Positions 1 through 7,558 of a DNA stretch of 28,123 nt are shown in pieces. Every line of letters starts with the position of its first letter. The stretch's first letter is position 1. A program made the translations under genes and the position numbers. The stretch is taken from the IMG/VR virus record IMGVR_UViG_3300034105_000267, positions 1-28,123 of that record, one strand, 5' to 3'. The notes under the pieces were generated by a model. That model did not search any database. It worked only from the letters and a program-made list of their open reading frames with translations, and had not been told where the DNA came from. This DNA comes from a virus.

Positions 1-224
1 CTTCTAAGATAAAGATTCCACTTACACAGAATCAGTTCGATTCCCTCGTAAGCCATACGTACAATACTGGAGGATCAGACACACTGTTTAAGTTAATAAA
101 CAGAAGAGCTCCAGAGGAGCAGATAAAGAAGTGGTTCGAGACAAAGTACATAACAGCAAACGGAGTTAGACTGAATGGGTTGGTGAGAAGGAGAAAGGCA
201 GAGTCGGACTTATTTTTTAAATAA
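1..224 (+). CDS. Phage endolysin, GH24/T4-lysozyme type (C-terminal part, 5' end cut by window)
   Basis: The frame open from the window edge (codons from position 3) to the TAA at 222-224 encodes about 73 residues resembling the C-terminal half of phage GH24 muramidases. It has a helix with LTQNQFDSLVSHTYNTGG, a W-containing helix, and the closing GVRLNGLVRRRKAE segment, where the G-L-V-x-R-R-x-x-E pattern is typical of the family. GH24 enzymes cut the MurNAc-GlcNAc bond of peptidoglycan and cause lysis once a holin releases them. The catalytic Glu lies in the missing N-terminal part, so activity cannot be judged. The stop overlaps the next start (TAATG), so translation of the spanin-like gene is probably coupled to it. 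Family assignment is from motif recognition, without a search. Confidence 0.85.
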   Translation, partial: SKIKIPLTQNQFDSLVSHTYNTGGSDTLFKLINRRAPEEQIKKWFETKYITANGVRLNGLVRRRKAESDLFFK

Positions 225-793
225 TGAACAAGATACCATACATAGTAATAGTCGCGTTAGTAGTTGTTATAATCTTAATGCGTAGTTGCGGTAATGTTGA
301 CAGCAAGGAGACTACGTACGTAAAGACTGATACTATTTATAAAGTTTTTAATGATACGGTCACAAAGAATGTAAAGGTTATCAGTGTTAAGTATGTTCCA
401 GTTAAGGAGTATATATTTAAAAATATAGACACGTGTAACAATGAGTACAACAAGCAGACCGTTTACAGAGACACTATAAAGCTTGATAGCATTGGAGGTA
501 TAACCATTATAGACACCGTGTTTCAGAATAGGTTAGGTAAAAGAACTATATTCAAGGACTACAAAATACCTCTTGTTACCAAGACAAGTACGATTATTAA
601 AGCACAACAACCAAACAGACAGCTTTACATAGGAGGTAACTTGTTTGGTGACAGGAGATCCCTACAGATGATAACCCCTGGGTTATTGTACAAGGACAAG
701 AAGGATAGAATTTATATGGCTAATGTTGGAGTTAACTTTGACGGAAATATAACGTACGGAGTTGGAGCATACTTTAAAATAAAACTTAAATGA
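224..793 (+). CDS. Spanin-like inner-membrane-anchored envelope protein (189 aa)
   Basis: Residues 5-20 form one hydrophobic segment (YIVIVALVVVIILMRS) suited to an N-in signal anchor. About 130 predicted periplasmic, Thr/Lys/Val-rich residues follow, then a C-terminal stretch from about residue 134 (YIGGNLFGDR to YGVGAYFKIKLK) with alternating aromatic and small residues, like an outer-membrane beta strand or hairpin. It sits directly behind the endolysin and shares its TAATG junction, so a role in the last step of lysis, disrupting or joining the outer membrane, is likely. Bacteroidetes phages often carry such a protein at this place. A Cys at residue 22 follows the hydrophobic segment, but the preceding M-R-S is a poor lipobox, so I favour a membrane anchor over a lipoprotein. 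The spanin role is inferred; the gene itself is firm. The stop overlaps the next start (ATGA). Confidence 0.7.
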   Translation: MNKIPYIVIVALVVVIILMRSCGNVDSKETTYVKTDTIYKVFNDTVTKNVKVISVKYVPVKEYIFKNIDTCNNEYNKQTVYRDTIKLDSIGGITIIDTVFQNRLGKRTIFKDYKIPLVTKTSTIIKAQQPNRQLYIGGNLFGDRRSLQMITPGLLYKDKKDRIYMANVGVNFDGNITYGVGAYFKIKLK

Positions 794-3513
794 CAAAGAT
801 AAGTCAATACAGTATCGATGTAAACATAACTGGCAACGATAAGTGGATAGGATCAGATGCTCAGAATTTTCTGATAACAAAGAACTTTACACCTAACAAC
901 CTAGCCAGCTTCTTTAACGGAAACAACGTTATAGATATTGGAACGTCTATACGTTACAGGTACCAGACATTAGATCCAGGAGAGGCTAGAGAGCAGGGCA
1001 CGATATCGTTCGAGACAGAGATAGGACCGCAGGTTAACTTCTCTTCAATAACAACATTCCTGATAGCTAAGAACACGCTGAAAGGTAACACGGTAAGTCA
1101 GTACTTGGACTTCTTGGTAGACGGTAATGTGTTACTGTCTAAGGCTAGCAACATAAACATATTTGGATACTACAAGATAACAAGCCTAGAGCCTTGGATC
1201 CCTAATCCAAACTTCTTTGTAGTTGAGGTTGATTTCATATCTGGTAACGGATTTATATTCGAGGACCTTGACTATCTTGTTAGCTTGGTTGATAAGGTAT
1301 CAGGATCTGGTGATGCAGTTTGGGGAAGTATAACAGGGGATATAGAGGATCAGACAGACCTTATAAATTATATATCCTCTCAAATAACTCCATATACTGT
1401 TAATAATGGACTTACTGAATCTCCTGCTAATAACTTTCAGTTAGGAGGTACGCTTATTAATAATACTACAATAGATAATGCTTCTTTATATAATTTATCA
1501 ATAACTGGTTCATTAAGTGGTAATAGTTTATTTAAGGTAGATAATAGTGTTATAACATTTGCTGAAGATGCATCAACTAAAGCAATTACAGGACAAGCCA
1601 TATCTGGCATAGGAGTATTTGGAAATTCTTCTGATAATTATGGTGTTTATGGTAATTCTAAAAATAGCATAGGTGTAAAAGGTATATCAACCAATAATTA
1701 TTCAATAAGTGGAACAGGTAATCATACCACAGCAGGTTATTTTCAAGTTGACAATAATACTGCAGGTGTACTTGATGTTATTAAAATTGCAAGAGTCTCA
1801 AGTGGATTCCAAGGAGTTGGATTTTCATTAGAAACAAATGTTGCTGGTGGTACAACACAAGTTTCAAATCGATTTAGATCAATTTTTACTGATACAAATT
1901 TTGCAACAAGAACATCTCAATTACAAATAACTAGTTTAAACAATGCAGTTGAATCTACAACATTTACACTAAAAGGAACAGGACAATTACAATTAGATAA
2001 ATACACAGGAACTACATTTGATGCTTCTCCAACTAAATCATTAGGTGTTGATGCAAGTGGTAATGTAATAACATTTACAGGTGGTGGTGGTGGTGGAACA
2101 GTAACGTCTATTGGTTTGACTGTGCCTTCTGCATTTAATGTTAATCCAACTACTCCTATAACTACATCAGGTACATTTGCTATAACAGGAGCAGGATTAG
2201 TATCTCAATATGTTAGAGGCGATGGTACATTAGCTAATTTTCCAAATTCAACAAGTGGTGGTTCATCTTTATCATTTTATTTAAATGGAAGTGTATCTCA
2301 AGGAACAATAGGCGGTGTTGCATTTAGAGAAATGGACAGAACACCAATATTAGGTGCTGGTACTGATTTTACAATAAATGCAAATGGATATATTCAATCA
2401 TTTATTACAGATGCAAATGTTCCTAATTTATTAGAGATACCAGCGGGAAATTGGAATTTTGAAACTTATTTTAGTGCTTCGAGTGGTGGTGGTTCACCAT
2501 CATTTTATGTTGAATTATATAAGTGGAATGGAACAACTTTATCTTTAATAGCAAGTAATTCAGCTACTCCAAGATTAATTACAGACGGCACAAACATAGA
2601 GGCTTATTTTAGTGCTTTAGCAGTTCCACAAACAACATTATTAGCAACTGATAGATTAGCAATTAGAATTTATGTTACTCATAGCGGTAGAACTATTACA
2701 CTTCATACAGAAAATAGTCATCTTTGCCAAGTTATAACAACATTTTCAACTGGTTTAACTGCATTAAACGGACTGACTGCACAAGTACAAAATTTAGAAG
2801 TTGGAACAACTGGAACTGATTTTGCAATTAGTTCATCAACAGCAACACATACTTTTAATTTACCTACTGCAAGTGCATCAAATAGAGGTGCATTAAGTTC
2901 AACAGATTGGAGTACTTTTAATAATAAACAAAATGCTTTAGGATTTACTGCTGAAGATGTTGCTAACAAACAAACTGATTTAACAGCAAGTGCAACTAAA
3001 TACCCAACTGTAAATGCTGTTAATACAGGATTAGCATTGAAGCAAAATATTTTAAGCTACACTCCTTATAAGTTTATACAAACATCACAAACTGTTCACA
3101 CTGGAACAACTTCTGAAACAAATATATTTACTGCAACAATTCCAGCTAATTCATTTAATAGTCAAGATGTTATAAAAGTTTTGTTTGGTATAAATAAGCC
3201 AACCTCTTTAGGAGGATATACTTTAAGATTAAGGTTAAGCACAACAAACAATCCTACTGGTGGAACATTAATAGCTCTTTATACTGGTGGAATAGGTCTT
3301 CAATCAGTTATAATTACGAGAAATTACAATTTGAATGGTGGTAATTTATATGGAGTTTCATTTCCGACAACTATACTAACTGATCAGGTTGCTACTAATG
3401 TTTTAAGTTCAACGCCTTTAAATCCTGCAAATCAATTTTTTATTCACGCTAATATTTCATTAGCAAATGCTGGAGATAGTATAAATATAAGTATGTTATC
3501 AATCAAAAATTAA
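790..3513 (+). CDS. Large receptor-binding fibre protein, copy 1 (907 aa)
   Basis: Residues 1-42 match the N-terminus of the 718-aa fibre at 4566 (23 of 42 identical, ungapped), so this is probably the virion anchor. The match also fixes both starts at MTKISQY. A WGSITGDIEDQTDL segment (about 177-191), common in tail fibres, ends the anchor. A shaft follows with GxxG-type repeats (IGVFGNSSDNYGVYGNSKNS, about 275-300), then a Gly run plus TVTSIGLTVPSAF (about 431-446) typical of Bacteroidetes phage fibres. Two beta-rich, probably jelly-roll receptor domains (about 494-655 and 758-907) are linked by an STDWSTFNNKQ segment (about 703). DNA beyond about position 1390 is markedly more AT-rich than before it, suggesting that shaft and tip were exchanged. 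The start overlaps the preceding stop by 4 nt. Head or tail attachment cannot be told from sequence. Confidence 0.85.
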   Translation: MTKISQYSIDVNITGNDKWIGSDAQNFLITKNFTPNNLASFFNGNNVIDIGTSIRYRYQTLDPGEAREQGTISFETEIGPQVNFSSITTFLIAKNTLKGNTVSQYLDFLVDGNVLLSKASNINIFGYYKITSLEPWIPNPNFFVVEVDFISGNGFIFEDLDYLVSLVDKVSGSGDAVWGSITGDIEDQTDLINYISSQITPYTVNNGLTESPANNFQLGGTLINNTTIDNASLYNLSITGSLSGNSLFKVDNSVITFAEDASTKAITGQAISGIGVFGNSSDNYGVYGNSKNSIGVKGISTNNYSISGTGNHTTAGYFQVDNNTAGVLDVIKIARVSSGFQGVGFSLETNVAGGTTQVSNRFRSIFTDTNFATRTSQLQITSLNNAVESTTFTLKGTGQLQLDKYTGTTFDASPTKSLGVDASGNVITFTGGGGGGTVTSIGLTVPSAFNVNPTTPITTSGTFAITGAGLVSQYVRGDGTLANFPNSTSGGSSLSFYLNGSVSQGTIGGVAFREMDRTPILGAGTDFTINANGYIQSFITDANVPNLLEIPAGNWNFETYFSASSGGGSPSFYVELYKWNGTTLSLIASNSATPRLITDGTNIEAYFSALAVPQTTLLATDRLAIRIYVTHSGRTITLHTENSHLCQVITTFSTGLTALNGLTAQVQNLEVGTTGTDFAISSSTATHTFNLPTASASNRGALSSTDWSTFNNKQNALGFTAEDVANKQTDLTASATKYPTVNAVNTGLALKQNILSYTPYKFIQTSQTVHTGTTSETNIFTATIPANSFNSQDVIKVLFGINKPTSLGGYTLRLRLSTTNNPTGGTLIALYTGGIGLQSVIITRNYNLNGGNLYGVSFPTTILTDQVATNVLSSTPLNPANQFFIHANISLANAGDSINISMLSIKN

Positions 3514-3514
3514 T

Positions 3515-3952
3515 ATGAAAACAATAATAGAAATAGCAACCAATAGAGTTTTAGGTGCAACCTACTCAAATGAATGCTTAGAAACAGAAACTTTAATAGA
3601 TGAGCTTTTGCAAGTTCAAATGGTTAAACCTTACTTTAACTTTGACACAAGAGAGTTTTACGATGGTGCAACACCAGAAGAAATTGAACAAGCATTCAAA
3701 GATAAAACACCAAACGAAGTACAACTTTGGAGAGTACGAACTATTTTAAATTTAATGAATTTAGTGCCAACTATCGAAAGTGCGTTAGACCAATTAGATG
3801 AGCCAACTAAAACTGCTGCTAAAAATGTATGGAACTACGGCACAACAGTAGAGAGATATAGCCAAACAGTTTTATTCATTCAGTCAGTTACACAAATGAC
3901 AGATTACCAAGTAGATGAAATATTCCAACAAGCAGAAGCAATACAGATATGA
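3515..3952 (+). CDS. Small protein following the fibre, possible fibre assembly factor (145 aa)
   Basis: This soluble, acidic protein has no membrane segment. Its N-terminal third is beta-like (IIEIATNRVLGATYS) and ends in YFNFDTREFYDGATPEEIEQ, reminiscent of the start of caudovirus tail-fibre assembly chaperones. The rest is predicted helical (WRVRTILNLMNLVPTIESAL, then QMTDYQVDEIFQQAE). It starts one nucleotide after the fibre stop, shares the AT-rich composition of the fibre tip, and ends by overlapping the membrane-protein start (ATGA, 3949-3952). Position and composition suggest it travels with the fibre tip, as chaperone or accessory protein. I do not recognise the family with certainty; the assembly role is an inference from synteny. 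Confidence 0.6.
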   Translation: MKTIIEIATNRVLGATYSNECLETETLIDELLQVQMVKPYFNFDTREFYDGATPEEIEQAFKDKTPNEVQLWRVRTILNLMNLVPTIESALDQLDEPTKTAAKNVWNYGTTVERYSQTVLFIQSVTQMTDYQVDEIFQQAEAIQI

Positions 3953-4296
3953 AATTAAGAGACAGTTTTCACATTTTTATCGGGTTTGCAATTATGTATT
4001 TAATTGGCAGCATTACAGATTTTTCAGAGTTTACATTAGACGGAAAAATTATAGGAGTTCCTTTAGTATCCGCTGTTATAGGCATATCAATAGGATTTTT
4101 TTGGGAGTGGTGCCAATCAGTTATTATAAAATCTTACTTTGATTTTATGGATATTGCAAGAACTGCTATTGGTACACTTGCTGGAGGATTATTTAGCCTT
4201 TGGCTACCTGATATGTTTTGGTTAATGGTTAGCACATCTGTCGTATCAATTCTTTTAGTGTTGAACGATATGAAATACTTTCTGAATAAAAGATAA
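3949..4296 (+). CDS. Four-helix membrane protein, holin candidate (115 aa)
   Basis: Four hydrophobic segments are visible: residues 8-24, 34-52, 69-86 and 88-106. Between the second and third lie E53 (FFWEW), D65 and D68, followed by AIGTLAGG. This Glu/Asp/Gly pattern resembles VanZ-like and DUF2279-like small membrane proteins, which in phages are sometimes annotated as holin-like. Size, number of helices, basic C-terminus (FLNKR) and location about 3.7 kb from the endolysin and spanin-like genes make a holin the simplest reading, but it lies inside the fibre module rather than next to the endolysin. A role in altering the host envelope during infection is the alternative. The start overlaps the preceding stop (ATGA), implying coupled translation. 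Its AT-rich composition matches the surrounding fibre module. Confidence 0.55.
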   Translation: MKLRDSFHIFIGFAIMYLIGSITDFSEFTLDGKIIGVPLVSAVIGISIGFFWEWCQSVIIKSYFDFMDIARTAIGTLAGGLFSLWLPDMFWLMVSTSVVSILLVLNDMKYFLNKR

Positions 4297-4306
4297 TATA
4301 ATTTTA

Positions 4307-4314
4307 TATCTTTG
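4307..4314 (+). promoter_or_regulatory. Bacteroidetes-type -7 promoter box (TATCTTTG)
   Basis: TATCTTTG fits the TAnnTTTG element bound by the primary sigma factor of Bacteroidetes. It lies in the 34-nt gap before the gene at 4331, with 16 nt between box and ATG. The following bases (TAAAAAATTTAATAAA) are A-rich, the usual substitute for a Shine-Dalgarno site in this phylum. I do not see a TTG at the expected -33 spacing. It probably drives the genes from 4331 through the portal. Confidence 0.6.
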
Positions 4315-4330
4315 TAAAAAATTTAATAAA

Positions 4331-4579
4331 ATGAAAGCAATAGAAAAACAAGAGTTAGAAACATTAAGAGATTTAAACAAGAGCTTCGTAGAACTTAGAG
4401 CAAAGTTAGCAGATTTAGAGATTGCAAATCACAATATTCAATCTCAGAAAAACTTAGTATTTAATGATTTAGATAAATTATCGTCTGAATTTAAATCAAT
4501 AGAGGCTGACTTGTTAGAGAAATACGGTAACGTAAAGATAAACTTAGAAACAGGAGAAATAACAGATGACAAAAATTAG
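4331..4579 (+). CDS. Small coiled-coil protein, unknown function (82 aa)
   Basis: Almost all of residues 1-65 are predicted as one charged helix with hydrophobic residues at heptad spacing (ELRAKLADLEIANHNI, then DKLSSEFKSIEADLLEKYG). A short tail, VKINLETGEITDDKN, follows. Small coiled-coil proteins ending in a KYG-x-V-x-I-x-L-x-T-G motif are common in Bacteroidetes phages, but I know no function for them. The gene follows a promoter-like box at 4307 with a 16-nt A-rich leader. Its TAG stop (4577-4579) lies 14 nt inside the second fibre gene, so the two are probably translated together. That TAG appears to be a real terminator, which argues against TAG being read as glutamine here. A fibre-associated or regulatory role are both possible. 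Confidence 0.7.
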   Translation: MKAIEKQELETLRDLNKSFVELRAKLADLEIANHNIQSQKNLVFNDLDKLSSEFKSIEADLLEKYGNVKINLETGEITDDKN

Positions 4580-6722
4580 TCAATACCCTATAATTTCGAA
4601 TCCCACAGAGCAGGATATATTAATCGGCACAGATGCAAACAACTATTTAGTTACAAAAAACTTTGAGCTTGGAGATTTAAGAGAATTTATGATTTCTGGA
4701 TTATCTCCTGAATTAGGAGGTATTTTATTGATTACTGAAGTAATAAGAGATGAAAGTGAAGATTATTCAACACCTGCTGAAGTTCTTAACAGCTTAAATC
4801 CAGTATTAAATGTACTTAGATATAATTTAGTAATTGTGTCTATTCTTGGAGATAAGTATTTACTTAAACTTCAAAATGTTACTGTAGGAATTGGAGAAGA
4901 TCCAGTTCTTGATTCAGACTTTATAGTATTAAATAAAAAATATAGTGTAGGGGATGGGACTTCTACATACAAAGGTTTTAATGCAATAACTCAGTCAGAT
5001 GAGTTTAGAAGTGTTAAGTCTACAGGGTTAGATGTATCTACAGATGGAAATAATATATTAGTTAATAATAAACAAGGCGAGAATTTAGGTAACGGTGTAG
5101 ATGTTTACGATGGTTTAAATGGTACAACTAATGTTCATAAATTTAAAGGATTAACTTCTATAGGTCTTGATATAACTACAAATGCAACTGATGTTAATTT
5201 AGAGAGTAAAGCAGGAGTTAGTTTAGGCGATAGCACTGAAATTTACAAAGGATTAAATGCTGATTCTAAAGTACACGAATTTTATGATTTAAAATCATCA
5301 AACTTAGTTATTCGAAAAGAAACTGTTGATAGCGTAGAAACAGGCAATATATTAATAGAACTAAATGTAGATCCTAGTGATATTAAATTCTATGTTAATG
5401 CAAATTATACTGGAGGGGGTTCTAATGGCTCTCTGACAAAGCCTTTTGTTCATTTAAAAGATGCATTTACTGCTTTTGTGGGGACTGGTGCTTCAATTAT
5501 TACACCACAATATGCGGGTGTAGGAACAATTGAATTACTAAGTGATGTAACGGTTCCTGAAACAGGATCTAACTCGATGGATTATTTATCTGTAAATTTT
5601 TTAAAAATAAAAGGGAATGGATACACAATTACATATGAAGGTACTCAAGAATATTTTATTTCTACAGCATACTTAGTAGGCCTTTGCCCAAAAACAAGCG
5701 GCAGGTTAGATTTCCCTATATCTATGTCTTTTGAAAATGTAACAATAGAATCTGAAAAAGTACACGAAATTGTTTATAATTTAAACTATACATCTCCAAC
5801 TGTTGCAGGAAGTCAAAATGCAGTTGGTATGTCATTTAAAAATTGCCAAATAGTTGATAAAGCTTTTTTGTCAGAGGAAAGTTCTTATACATCTACAGGT
5901 ATTTCATTGTTTGGACAAATTGTAAAAGTTCAAAATGGAAGTGTATTATCTAAAACAAGATATACAGTAAAAAACGAAAATATAAATTGGTTCGGAGATG
6001 GTAATCTTCAAATGAGTGATTGTGCAATATTTGGAAGTTCTTCTACAATTTTGTATAATCTTAATTCAACTTTTTCAACAAGTAATTTAGAATTAAACTT
6101 TAATCCTTATTATGTTAATTATGGAACATTAACCAGTGGTATATATAGTCCAATGACAGGAATAAGTTTTATATACAATCACAATGATACTGGCGGTGTT
6201 GGAACAAATAATAAAAGAGCAGAAAATTATATGAGAATAGAGAATTTTAAAGAGCTTACTCAAGAAGCATCTTCAGGAACTCCATTAACTATAATAGGCG
6301 GTGCAGATTCTTTTTATAAATCAATTGGAAAAAATTATTTTGAAATAGCTAATGGCTCATTTTTTTCCGAAAGAGTAAATAATTTAATTCAATTAGATTT
6401 ATTAGATTCAACAGTAAATTTAAACAATTTTAATTGTAATAATTTACAAATTGCAGATGACACTAGGGGAGCGTTTAAATATATTGGTTTACCAACTCCT
6501 GCTAGTAGAATTTTTACAGGAGTTAATGGTTCTGTAATCAATAACGTAAAGTATGATGCTTCTTTATTATATATACTTCCTGTGGCTTCATCAGCAACAA
6601 TTAATGGGGCTGACTTTACTAGCGCACGAACTTACACAGGTAATGCACAAGCATTATCTTTAGGTCTTATACCAGGAAATATTTATTTTAATACTCTTAA
6701 TGAAGCATTTAGAGTTATCTAA
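4566..6722 (+). CDS. Fibre/tailspike-like protein, copy 2, with beta-helix body (718 aa)
   Basis: The first 42 residues repeat the anchor of the 907-aa fibre (MTKISQY start, then D17, I20-G21, D23-A24, T30-K-N-F33 shared). About residues 127-264 contain three tandem copies of a roughly 46-residue unit beginning GDGTSTYKG, GNGVDVYDG and GDSTEIYKG. From about 273 the segment FYVNANYTGGGSNGSLTKPF looks like the entry to a right-handed parallel beta-helix, as in pectate-lyase-fold tailspikes, and the next 370 residues have the matching N- and V/I-rich ladder pattern. No catalytic residues can be assigned, so glycan binding and glycan cleavage are both possible. It overlaps the coiled-coil gene by 14 nt and shares the AT-rich composition of its neighbours. 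Fibre class is firm; enzymatic activity is unknown. Confidence 0.85.
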   Translation: MTKISQYPIISNPTEQDILIGTDANNYLVTKNFELGDLREFMISGLSPELGGILLITEVIRDESEDYSTPAEVLNSLNPVLNVLRYNLVIVSILGDKYLLKLQNVTVGIGEDPVLDSDFIVLNKKYSVGDGTSTYKGFNAITQSDEFRSVKSTGLDVSTDGNNILVNNKQGENLGNGVDVYDGLNGTTNVHKFKGLTSIGLDITTNATDVNLESKAGVSLGDSTEIYKGLNADSKVHEFYDLKSSNLVIRKETVDSVETGNILIELNVDPSDIKFYVNANYTGGGSNGSLTKPFVHLKDAFTAFVGTGASIITPQYAGVGTIELLSDVTVPETGSNSMDYLSVNFLKIKGNGYTITYEGTQEYFISTAYLVGLCPKTSGRLDFPISMSFENVTIESEKVHEIVYNLNYTSPTVAGSQNAVGMSFKNCQIVDKAFLSEESSYTSTGISLFGQIVKVQNGSVLSKTRYTVKNENINWFGDGNLQMSDCAIFGSSSTILYNLNSTFSTSNLELNFNPYYVNYGTLTSGIYSPMTGISFIYNHNDTGGVGTNNKRAENYMRIENFKELTQEASSGTPLTIIGGADSFYKSIGKNYFEIANGSFFSERVNNLIQLDLLDSTVNLNNFNCNNLQIADDTRGAFKYIGLPTPASRIFTGVNGSVINNVKYDASLLYILPVASSATINGADFTSARTYTGNAQALSLGLIPGNIYFNTLNEAFRVI

Positions 6723-6764
6723 TATAATAAAAATAAATAATTAATTAAAACATAATTAAATCGA

Positions 6765-6992
6765 ATGGATATAATAAGAAAGATATCAGTTGGCGCTGAC
6801 TATAAAAATGGCGCTATGCACTACATAGTAGGTCAGGATGTTCTTAGTGGTAGCCATAGGATAAATCATATCGGAATAAATGAAAGCACTGGAGATTTTG
6901 AGATCTGGATCGAGAAGGATGACGAGATTAAGAAGTGGAAGAAGTTTAACGCTAATATGCCTATATCTACAGAGAATAATATTGACTTCTAA
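6765..6992 (+). CDS. Conserved-looking small phage protein, unknown function (75 aa)
   Basis: A compact protein without membrane segment, predicted as mostly beta strands. It begins MDIIRKISVGADYKNGAM, with W68 near the end of a charged stretch and a final NMPISTENNIDF. It begins the GC-richer block after the fibre module, about 40 nt downstream of the fibre stop, and its TAA overlaps the next ATG (TAATG), so it is probably co-translated with the GroES-like gene. I have the impression of similar small proteins upstream of terminase genes in crAss-like phages but cannot name a function. The AT-rich gap before it (6723-6764) shows no TAnnTTTG box or hairpin. Confidence 0.65.
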   Translation: MDIIRKISVGADYKNGAMHYIVGQDVLSGSHRINHIGINESTGDFEIWIEKDDEIKKWKKFNANMPISTENNIDF

Positions 6993-7558
6993 TGAAATCG
7001 CCATTTTACTTTGTCGTTAGACCTACAAACGGTAGGAGGTACGACAATATAAAGAAGATAGGCGGTATCGACTTTATAACCAGTGTATCCCAGGAGGACC
7101 ATACGGCAACTAACAGGTTTGCTGAGGTTGTGTCTGTTCCGAATAACTATGTTGGCGACATTTGTGTCGGTGACACGCTTCTAGTTCACCACAACACGTT
7201 TAAGATTTACTATGATATGAAAGGTCAGGAGAGGAGCGGAACAAGCTTCTTGAAGGATGACCTTTTTTTTGTCGATGAGGATCAGTACTTTATGTACAAC
7301 CATAACGGTGAGTGGAGGACACACTCCAAGTACTGCTTTATAAAGCCAGTGAAGACTCGTGAGTCATACATAAGCAAGGGCGGAGTATACGAGCCTCTTA
7401 TTGGAGTTGTTAGGTACTCAAACGATGAGCTTAGAGATTTAGGCGTAAACGAGGGGGACGAGGTTTCATTCGAGCCAGATAGCGAGTACGAGTTTAACAT
7501 TGACGGAGAAAAGATGTACAGGATGTTTACTAAAAATATTACAATCAAATGGAACTAA
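6992..7558 (+). CDS. GroES-like beta-barrel protein, candidate phage co-chaperonin (188 aa)
   Basis: The N-terminal half reads like a GroES subunit. IGGIDF (23-28, compare GroES AGGIVL) is followed by a polar 14-residue stretch where GroES has its mobile loop. Then come R42-F-A-E-V-V-S-V (compare RGEVLAV), V59-G-D-T-L-L-V (compare VGDIVIF), and a late hydrophobic strand YCFIKPV (114-120). The second half has a similar strand plan (GVVRYSNDEL, GVNEGDEVSFEPDSEYEF, YRMFTKNI), so two barrel-like units may be present. GroES proteins cap GroEL; T4 gp31 and related phage proteins do so to help fold capsid protein. Lying just upstream of terminase, portal and capsid genes fits such a role. It starts on a TAATG junction and overlaps the next gene by 10 nt. 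Fold reading is moderate; partner GroEL is inferred. Confidence 0.5.
   Translation: MKSPFYFVVRPTNGRRYDNIKKIGGIDFITSVSQEDHTATNRFAEVVSVPNNYVGDICVGDTLLVHHNTFKIYYDMKGQERSGTSFLKDDLFFVDEDQYFMYNHNGEWRTHSKYCFIKPVKTRESYISKGGVYEPLIGVVRYSNDELRDLGVNEGDEVSFEPDSEYEFNIDGEKMYRMFTKNITIKWN

Noticed and set aside
733-741. TAACTTTG inside the spanin-like gene about 50 nt before the first fibre
   Set aside because: It encodes V-N-F-D in frame, lies within a gene and lacks the short A-rich leader of the five accepted boxes; chance is likely in AT-rich DNA.
3915-4142. Open frame of 75 codons overlapping the membrane-protein gene
   Set aside because: The frame from 3949 encodes a coherent four-helix membrane protein with an ATGA junction to the upstream gene; the 3915 frame does not.
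6723-6764. Promoter or terminator in the AT-rich gap after the second fibre
   Set aside because: The gap is nearly all A and T with TTAATTAA-like palindromes, but shows no TAnnTTTG box and no stable stem.
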